From assembly GCA_944990035.1 (NCBI GenBank), contig CALYLX010000060.1, positions 1 through 64,000 of the forward strand: 64,000 nucleotides of DNA, written 5' to 3'. The DNA comes from Clitopilus passeckerianus. Its lineage: Eukaryota > Basidiomycota > Agaricomycetes > Agaricales > Entolomataceae. Within the stretch, counting starts at the first letter, position 1. Each line of letters opens with the position of its first letter. Shown in pieces: positions 56,927-64,000 of the stretch. A program made the translations under genes and the position numbers. The notes beneath the pieces were generated by a model, which searched no databases, was not told the DNA's origin, and saw nothing but the letters and a program-made list of their open reading frames with translations.

Positions 56927-59900
56927 ATGGGCGACGGCAACGGGGCTACGCTCACTGTCGCCTGCAGATTCAGTATGTCGTACTTTTGGCTTCTAAATAA
57001 ACCGGGCTGACGACGAGCAGCTACTCTTGACCAGTGGTTAACGACCCATGTGGGTTCATCGTGGAAAGTCAAGCATGTGAAGGTCTGGTTGCTAGCCAAA
57101 TGCCTGGCAATTCCACTGGCGAGCAGCGTGCTGGACGACAATACAAGAGCCTCAGGACTTGGAACCAAGAAGCGGTCTGCTTCGCCCATTACTTTTGCAC
57201 CAGACCCACGACGACGGCCGGTTTCTCCGATTCGATTTGCCAAGGGAAACAAGAAGACTGGTCGAAACGGCCGTGCTGAGAACACTGGAAGCCGGCCAGC
57301 AACGCCGGGCTCAGTCGGCAATGCAGATACTCACCTCACGGACGACGATGTTGTAGGATACGATGAGGACGATGAAGACTATCTTTCTGATGGCGACGAA
57401 GATGAAGCCACTAACGTTACCCGAGTCGAAGATGGAGCGATACCCCCTTTCATTTCGGAGACCGACCTAGCACCTTCTGTGCAAGCCGAAATTAATCTCA
57501 CAAGCAACCCAGCATGGATGAAATACAACTCAGATGCGAAATCGTACACCCTGATACGATTCACCACCGGACAAATATTGGAGGACGAGTATTCGCTTGC
57601 TTGGTATGAACTATCACCGTACGAGCTTCTGGAGATGCATGCACATCTGCCCGTGCAAGCCCTTCCACCCTCATTCACGAAGACCCCCGGAGCTATCAGC
57701 CATTCCTCCCACCCCAGCACCTCGAGTTCCCATCAGAAGCATCGCCGTCATGCAAGTCTCTACTCGCTGGCTGGTAGCGATTCTCACAATGCCCAGTTCT
57801 CCAACGGCCTTGTAGCTCTTCACAGAGGTCGCTTTATGGCCCCTCTGGATCGCCAGTCCGTGACAAACTATGTGCAGCCCTACTGGGAAGGCTATGTCCG
57901 CGCACTTCGTGTTGTCTGGAAAGAAGACCCGGAATCCGTTGCAAATTTCGAAAACGGATATGGGCTAGGATACATGGGTGGTCCCTTCCCCAAGGGTGGC
58001 GACCCCAGCGGCAAGGATCCACCTGATCGCTACATGGGCCGGAAGAGAGTGCTGGAGTGGTGCCTCAAGTGGGCCGTCATTAAAGATGGTAATCTCAATC
58101 TGTCCAAAAGCCCCGAGGTGAATACAAATCTCCTGACCAGATTTACTGTGCTAAACGAACTTTTCCAGGACACGACACCCACCCATGTCCTACCACTAGA
58201 TTCTCTGACCGCACTAAGGAACAACGAGCAGCTCTTCAACCACCCCCAACTGGCAGACCCCAAGGAACCCGTAAAACCGCCTTTCATGCGGTCACCTTAC
58301 CCTCCCCGTCCTCCCCCGAAGGACAAACTCACTCGCAAGGACAAAGACAAAGACAGGGGCAAAGTCAGAGCCGAGGAGCAAGCTCACCGGCTCCTCGCCC
58401 TCGCAGACCCCCAAATCGGGTCCCCCAAACCCAAACGGAGCAACCGGTCCCATATGTCCAGCATGTCCATGTCCATGTCGTCCACCATGTCCCGCGAATC
58501 GACTACATCGGACGACGATGAAGATACCGCTCATGACACCCATTCTACGTCCGACTATTGGGGCGGGAAGAGAAGAGGGTCGTTGCTCCCCAAGGACTTC
58601 AGCTTTGGTAGTCCTAGTGCTAGCACGCACCATTCCAACGCTAGTGGGCTCAGCCAGTCCTGGTCTGAGAAAAGCAGAATCAGTGGGCATTCGCATAATA
58701 GCAGCCGGCTGCACCTTGTTGGAGGCGAGCCTGTTGATGACCTTAAGGTCGTCTGCATCAAGTACAAGAGTTCTAAGCGTCTTCATGCACAGATGGGGAT
58801 CTTTGCGCATAGGGATTTGGGTGCTGACGTTGAGGGTTGTGGAGGAACTGCTGTGAAGGGGAAGGAGAAATCATCGGGAGACACGGAGGGGAGTAAGAGT
58901 ACTTCGTTGTGGAGGTCTGATACCGAAAAGAAGGATAAAGGGAAGGGGAAGGGAAGGAGGCTGTTGCAGCTTGGGAAGGACGATAAGGATAGAGACAAGG
59001 AGAAGGAGAAGACGAGGAAGTTGAAGTCGAAGCCTCCTAAAGATAAGGACAAGGAGAAGGGCAAGGAGCGGGACTGGATCTCTGCATTGGCTGGTGGATC
59101 GAAGGGGAAAGACAAAGGGAAAGAGAAGGGGAAAGAAGGTTCTTGGACAAGCTCGACTCTTACTCCTGAAAACACACAGAAGTTCTCGAGTCGCAGCCAG
59201 TTGGAGCTTGGGTCTTCAACTCCCCAACGATATGGCCCTCCTCAGGTCGCCGACGAGGAGCCGACTTCTAGCGTGCCATCCCCAATCCATCGTTGTGATC
59301 AAGTGGAAGACTCTCCAGCCTCATCTCCTGGCGGAGCCATTAGGTTCGCCCGGTTTGCCCCAGAGGAAAAAATCGATTCTTCTGATGAAGAAAACGGGGA
59401 AGAACCCGAAGACGAGAGAGACGATGATCAATACGATACCTTTCCAAACCGAATCGACGGTGACAAGATATCCGACCTTGGACCTCATACTGGACCCTCA
59501 GCCGGCATGGCTCGTTCTGAAGTCGCATCCGATGCCAATGTGAATGCAGAAGAACAGGCTCCACGACCCACTCACACCCGCAAGAAGGCCTCGATTTCCT
59601 CGCATACGCACCCTTTCGAGGAATTGCAAGAGTTGGAGCATGACATCTCATCCGACATTGGATCTTCTCCAAAATTCGCTCATTCAGAGGATACGGACGA
59701 TGACGGTTCAGATGTACCCGACAGCCGCCGCCAGGGCTACAGATATGGCTATCAATACGAGACTGTAGAAGCTGCGCGCTGGGGTCCCCACGAGTATGAG
59801 CAACTGCATGAACATGAGGACCGCATGGAGAAGGAGAAGATCAACTACGAACGCAGGCGAAGAAAGGAACTAGCGAGAAAAAAGGCCGAAGAAAAAGAGA

Positions 59901-61992
59901 GGGAACGGCAAGACTGGCTGGTCCTGGATATGGGATCTGACCTCTGTATGTTTTTCCTTCCTCCGTGGAAATTTCCAGAGTTTAACAACACGTTCTTTAG
60001 CCTTCCAGAGCTTCCTAAGGATTCTCCATCGCCATCTCACACCCCCAGTTCAATCGTCTTTCGTGAATGTGCCAAATTACGCCACGCCTCACGCTTCCCG
60101 AAGTCCAACGCCCACTCCAACCCCATACCCTAGTCCCATCTCGCCTCATGCATTGATGCACACTCAGCCATTCCAATGGACCGAGAATCCCGAGTCTGAT
60201 GAAGATTTCCCTCGCGAATCAAAGCCAAGTATCGTGCAATCGTCTTCAGTCACGATTGCAGCGACAGCCTCCTCTGACAGCCTCTCTGCCCCTCGCTCAG
60301 CCGGCTCTGCGTCATCGCAGGATGATCGATTCCAGCTGGATGCTTCTTCTCAACATCCTGCCGCACTTGCCGCACTTTCCTCACATCCACCTGCAACAGT
60401 GGATTCTCTGGGTGTGCTTCCTTACCCCGAGTGGAGGATGGAGGTCACTGAACGTGCTCAACGTGCTGGTCTGGGAGAAATCGGACGCGGGTTGCGATGG
60501 ATCCTCGGGCAGGATCAACATCAGCTTGATTTAGATCTGCACGAGGTGCGAAATCGAGATATTGTGGATGAAGAAACGAGCGCCGAACTTCGCAAGCTGC
60601 GACGCGAGACTCTGAGCTTGAAGTATCGCCGGCAAAGCTCCACATCTGCAACACCTACCATTACAGTTGGCAAGAGCACGAAGAACATAGGGAGTGGGAG
60701 CAGTCAGAAGGACGTACCTTCCCAATCGGCGCTCGCTACATATGATTCAGATGTTAGCGAAGAAACTGGCAAGCTCATCGATGATAGCGACGGCGAGGCT
60801 AGTGAGGCAGAATGGGTCGGGTGGACGGCGGACCTTCATCGACAGTACCGGATGCAAGAACAGCAGAAGAAGGAGAAAGAGCAGAGTATGACGACGGACA
60901 GCCATAGGGAATCCAACATGCTCTATCCCCCTCGGGATCTTACAGAGGACCGTTTGACGATGATGACAAGAAGACGAGCATTGGAACCCATTGCCTCTGT
61001 ATATATCCCGCCGATTATGCCCACGCCCCCAGGTATGTTGCAGAACTCGCCTACCGCTGAAATCTTATGATTGACTTTGTCCCCCAGTGATCCCCACGCC
61101 GGCTCCGTATACAGCCTCATCTTCGGAAGACCTGTACCAACAGCGCGCGCGTGCCGGCTTCTCGCCAGCAGACCGTTCATCCTCCCCTCCCCTTCTATCT
61201 ACCACCCAATCATCTCTGCACAGTTACTCCACCTCTCAGACAACATCGCCTTTGGGGAACACTCCATATTTTAGCCGTCGCCAATTTTCTCCTGGATCTA
61301 GCTTGTCACATTCTACCTCCATGTATGCTGGCCTTCGATCATCGACCTCAGCAGCCCTGCATGCTCAACGTCGCCCAAGTATGCCCAGCCTGCTGGACAC
61401 AGCCGCTGCAAATTCAAGCACATTCAAGTCGATTCTCCGGTCCCCTGGAGCCTCTCAAACCTCATTTCCGAAATCGAAACATGCCTCAGTCCCCTTTTCT
61501 CCCAGCTTCTCTTCATTTCACGCGAGTGAATCCTCCTCCAGTCGCCCCAAGGATATCCCTGAAGGAAGTCAATCTGTGACGAAACGGGGGAGCTTCCTTG
61601 GCATCAAAGGCAAAGATAGGGATTCGGGCTCAAACGATCAAGGAAAGGGTAAAGAGAGGGCTGAGCCATATGACGTCGATGGTCCTCCAGATGGAACACA
61701 CACCCCTCGACCCAAACGCCCTAAGCTTTCTTTGACAACCAGCACTTCCCAGCCCCCATCAATGTCGACTGCTCTGGAATCCCGAAGCACACAGGCGAGC
61801 ACCAGTCAAGCAAGACTGCGCCATGTCAAATCCAATTCAAGCTTCGCTGGAGCCACAACGACAGGAGACGAAGAAGCTGGCTCTTCTCGTGAGCAACGTC
61901 CTCCAAGAAAGAAAAGGACCCTCGCCCAAGGCATGGAGAAGATTGCAAAGAAATTGGATTCGGCCATTGACTTTGTGGACGGCAGCTGGTAG
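56927..61992 (+). CDS. Large low-complexity conserved basidiomycete protein, about 1,640 residues, unknown function
   Basis: ATG 56927 gives MGDGNGATLTVACRF; after a 5' intron (about 56973-57020) comes TTLDQWLTTHVGSSWKVKHV and KVWLLAKCL, a folded, ubiquitin-like-looking start. The core reads NPAWMKYNSDAKSYTLIRFT, ILEDEYSLAWYELSPYELLE, VQPYWEGYVRALRVVWK and KRVLEWCLKWAVIKDGNLNL. The middle is long, disordered and rich in Lys/Asp/Gly (RKDKDKDRGK, KGKDKGKEKGK), then acidic and coiled (EKINYERRRRKELARKKAEE). Two further introns (59948-60001, 61034-61085) join in frame to EWVGWTADLHRQYRMQEQ and the basic end KKRTLAQGMEKIAKKLDSAI-DFVDGSW. I know similar unannotated proteins in other basidiomycetes but no function. 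No break in 5 kb. Confidence 0.75.
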
Positions 61993-62383
61993 AATCGAAC
62001 ACAAAATTTTCTATTGATCCTATCTTTTATGTATTTTTACCATAATTATCGTTCTCACTGCACTTATCTTAACCGTTTTTGGGATGTTATGTTACAAAAT
62101 GTTTTATGTAATATCACGAACTTAGGATTTTCTCCCAATCTCTTCTCTTTCACCTACATGTACCATCCTACCCCACCCTAAAAAAACCTTGCAATGAATG
62201 GTATCTTAAACTTCGACCTGCACCAGGCCATTCAATATCGCGTAACTTGTGGGCCCTTTTGCTTGCACGAATTTGACAGCGGGAGATGTTCGGCTTGCAA
62301 ACATGTTGAACGTCGAACGACATTTAAACGGCATGGCCCCAGGTTGAAGCGTGCCTTGACCATCCTTGTCTTTCCCCAACAAG
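61993..62383. other. Intergenic, 3' end and promoter
   Basis: This gap of 391 bases lies between two plus-strand genes. It contains AT-rich terminator-like sequence after 61993 and pyrimidine tracts (TTCTCCCAATCTCTTCTC) near 62128. The promoter of the next gene must lie here. No gene is seen. Confidence 0.4.
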
Positions 62384-63725
62384 ATGCCAGCTCTGCCTTC
62401 GCGATTCTCGTCGAGCTTCTTGGTCTCTTGGCTTGTTCTTGGGGTCTTTGGTCAAACGCCTCTCGTGAATAAACACTTTTCTTATCCAGACGGCATCGTA
62501 CGTTCCACTTCATTGATAACTTGGTTTGAACTCATCGGGCTTCTCTAGCCGTACCAAGCTGACACAGACGACCTCATTCGAGGAAGGCAGGTTGGTTATA
62601 ACATCTGCAATTCGACCACACAGAACCAGCAGTCTCTCTGTCAAACGTCGTTTTTGAACTCAGTTGATGGTTAGTCGTCATTTTCTGCCAGATTCCTTGG
62701 CATGATGCTAAAGTCTGGTGAACTTGGCAGACTTCTGCTTGTGGGGAGCGCCAGACCCAGACTCTGTCGTAGGAGATGTTGAGGGGGAAATGGTTGCATG
62801 GTGCACTCAGCCCAACCACGGTTCCAGAGTTATTCCCGGTGGTACTCTTCAAGGGGTCCAATTTATGCGGACGCCCGACTACGTTCAGGTCGTCGGCTTT
62901 ATTGACCAAACCAAAATTAACATCAAGCATGGCGACTACGGGGGAGAGATGGACCCCCATGGCGCAGACTTGGTGGGTATTGGTTGCTCGGCCTTTCGGG
63001 GAGTGACATTGAAATTATCAACCTTATCAGCGTGGAAATCCCCTCGGTGGTTTGATGTACTCAAACGCCTTCGGGACTGACAAGAGTAAATTCACGCAGG
63101 TTATAGAATGGCACAAGTGAGTCGTCTCGCATTAATACCCTCTGCCATTCAGAGTAATGACGCCTTTTCGACTCGACAGCTTCCTCGGAAGTGACTTCTT
63201 TTGCCTCAAGGCTTGTGATCCCGCCGGTCCCAATGCTAAACACTTCTGCGAACACATCTATGACCGCATCGGATGTGAATACAACGCTCCCAACAATGCC
63301 CAAAAGGGTGTTTTCGAATCTTGTCAAGGTGATAACCAGGACTATCCGGGCGTTTATGTCACTGGTGGCGTCACTGTTACCTACCACCAACCGCCGGAAA
63401 GCCTTGGACCCATCGAAAATATTCCGTACACGGCAAGGGTTCCCGCAAGCTCTAACTGCGTCACGTACACTTCTTCCGTGATCTATGCAGCCGAGGCCAC
63501 CGTTTCAGGAGCTGTGCCCACGTCAACCTCTGCCTCCGCCTCCGGCACGACAAGGTCTTCCACCGGTTTGTCAATATCATTGATCACGCGCCCCCACATT
63601 TCTGATCGTTGGTCACAGGAACGGCATCAACTCCCTCGTCCACCGGTAATAAGGCTGAAAGCCTTAGGGTCTCGGGTGCGATGGTAGTTTTGGGGGCAAT
63701 CATCTCTTCTATCTTAGCATTCTAG
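62384..63725 (+). CDS. Secreted, probably GPI-anchored surface protein, conserved in basidiomycetes
   Basis: ATG 62384 gives a signal peptide (MPALPSRFSSSFLVSWLVLG), then VNKHFSYPDGI, PYQADTDDLIRGRQVGYNIC, NSTTQNQQSLCQTSF, DFCLWGAPDPDSVVGDVEGE, VQVVGFIDQTKINIKHGDYG, DFFCLKACDPAGPNAKHFCE and FESCQGDNQDYPGVY. About 12 Cys suggest a disulfide-bonded extracellular domain. The C-terminus is Ser/Thr-rich with a final hydrophobic segment (VSGAMVVLGAIISSILAF), a typical GPI-anchor signal. Four introns join in frame, the last near 63567-63618. This family is widespread in mushroom-forming and other basidiomycetes and is usually annotated as hypothetical; I know no activity. Likely at the cell wall or plasma membrane. 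Confidence 0.75.
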
Positions 63726-63881
63726 TTTGTTGGAGGCGCGTTGTATTTGATCTAGGCTCTTGCTGACTATCCATTGTTCCATTCACACCCATTTCAAATT
63801 CGCTACGTTCTTAGCCCGGGTGTATATCTGGGTAGCGTCTGGAGGACCCTAGGTCAAGTGTCAGGGAGAAGAGGGCCACCG

Positions 63882-64000
63882 TCACTTTTTGGCGACGTCC
63901 TTCAAATTTTCCTTGGAGACTCCAAGTGTGCCAAAGCTCTTCAGTCCCTTTTGTTCGAATTTGAAAGATTGAAGAAAGAGTGGGTCCGGGATACGCAAAA
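63882..64000 (-). CDS. Possible 3' exon of a minus-strand gene at the window edge
   Basis: The minus strand reads LRIPDPLFLQSFKFEQKGLK, SFGTLGVSKENLKDVAKK and stop at 63882. The Lys-rich end looks like a normal C-terminus. The opposite strand is also open over the same bases, without an ATG, so strand and reality are uncertain. No family was recognised; the gene, if real, continues past 64000. Confidence 0.35.
   Translation of the reverse strand, partial: LRIPDPLFLQSFKFEQKGLKSFGTLGVSKENLKDVAKK

Noticed and set aside
58030..59175. Minus-strand open frames rich in Phe/Ser/Leu
   Set aside because: They are antisense reflections of Lys/Asp-rich low-complexity codons in the large plus-strand gene.
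63758..64000. Plus-strand frame open to the right edge (SPGVYLGSVWRTL...), at first reminiscent of a P450 hinge
   Set aside because: It has no start codon or splice support and the supposed hinge is one short GPP; the minus-strand reading has a more natural C-terminus.

Overview
The window is nuclear DNA of a mushroom-forming basidiomycete (Agaricomycete type). The genes carry many short GT...AG introns of about 40-60 bases, and the protein families are typical of that group: F-box-like proteins, decaying P450s, 4-coumarate-CoA-ligase-like enzymes in tandem, short seven-helix membrane proteins, and a family that alternates the motifs 'DVGIITPDG' and 'TGCDK'. No tRNA, rRNA, CRISPR, plasmid origin or intact transposon was recognised.

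Layout. 0-15.5 kb: a decayed membrane-protein relic (544-1020), a broken S10 serine carboxypeptidase (1776-4049), a conserved seven-helix membrane protein (5241-6609, minus), a broken cytochrome P450 (8032-10243), a division-1 chitin synthase (10590-13920, minus) with a damaged N-terminal reading frame, and the intact paralogue of the first relic (14769-15515, minus). 15.8-24.2 kb: two related minus-strand genes of an unnamed basidiomycete family. The second is extended by about 20 ankyrin repeats in one 2.8 kb exon and has the layout of a receptor or sensor. 24.8-38 kb: a PEX8-like peroxin ending in SRL, then three tandem AMP-forming CoA ligases whose C-termini are PRL, SKL and AKL. This looks like a peroxisomal acyl/aryl-CoA neighbourhood. 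38-43 kb: one intact F-box-like gene and two decayed or partial relatives. 43.3-48 kb: ATG7 (autophagy E1) and an MFS exporter. 49-54 kb: an intact ACC-synthase-like aminotransferase, its broken tandem copy, and a nitronate-monooxygenase-like flavoprotein. 54-64 kb: kinetochore protein DSN1/Mis13, a large low-complexity protein transcribed divergently from it, a GPI-anchored secreted protein, and the edge of another gene.

A recurring theme is local duplication followed by decay: the membrane protein, the ligase triplet, the F-box trio and the aminotransferase pair. Many breaks are single-base losses in short runs of one base, so assembly error must be separated from true pseudogenes. Long intact ORFs (2.8 kb ankyrin exon, about 3 kb exon at 57-60 kb) argue against a uniformly high error rate. 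Exon limits are my manual reading and are approximate; family names come from remembered motifs, without database searches.
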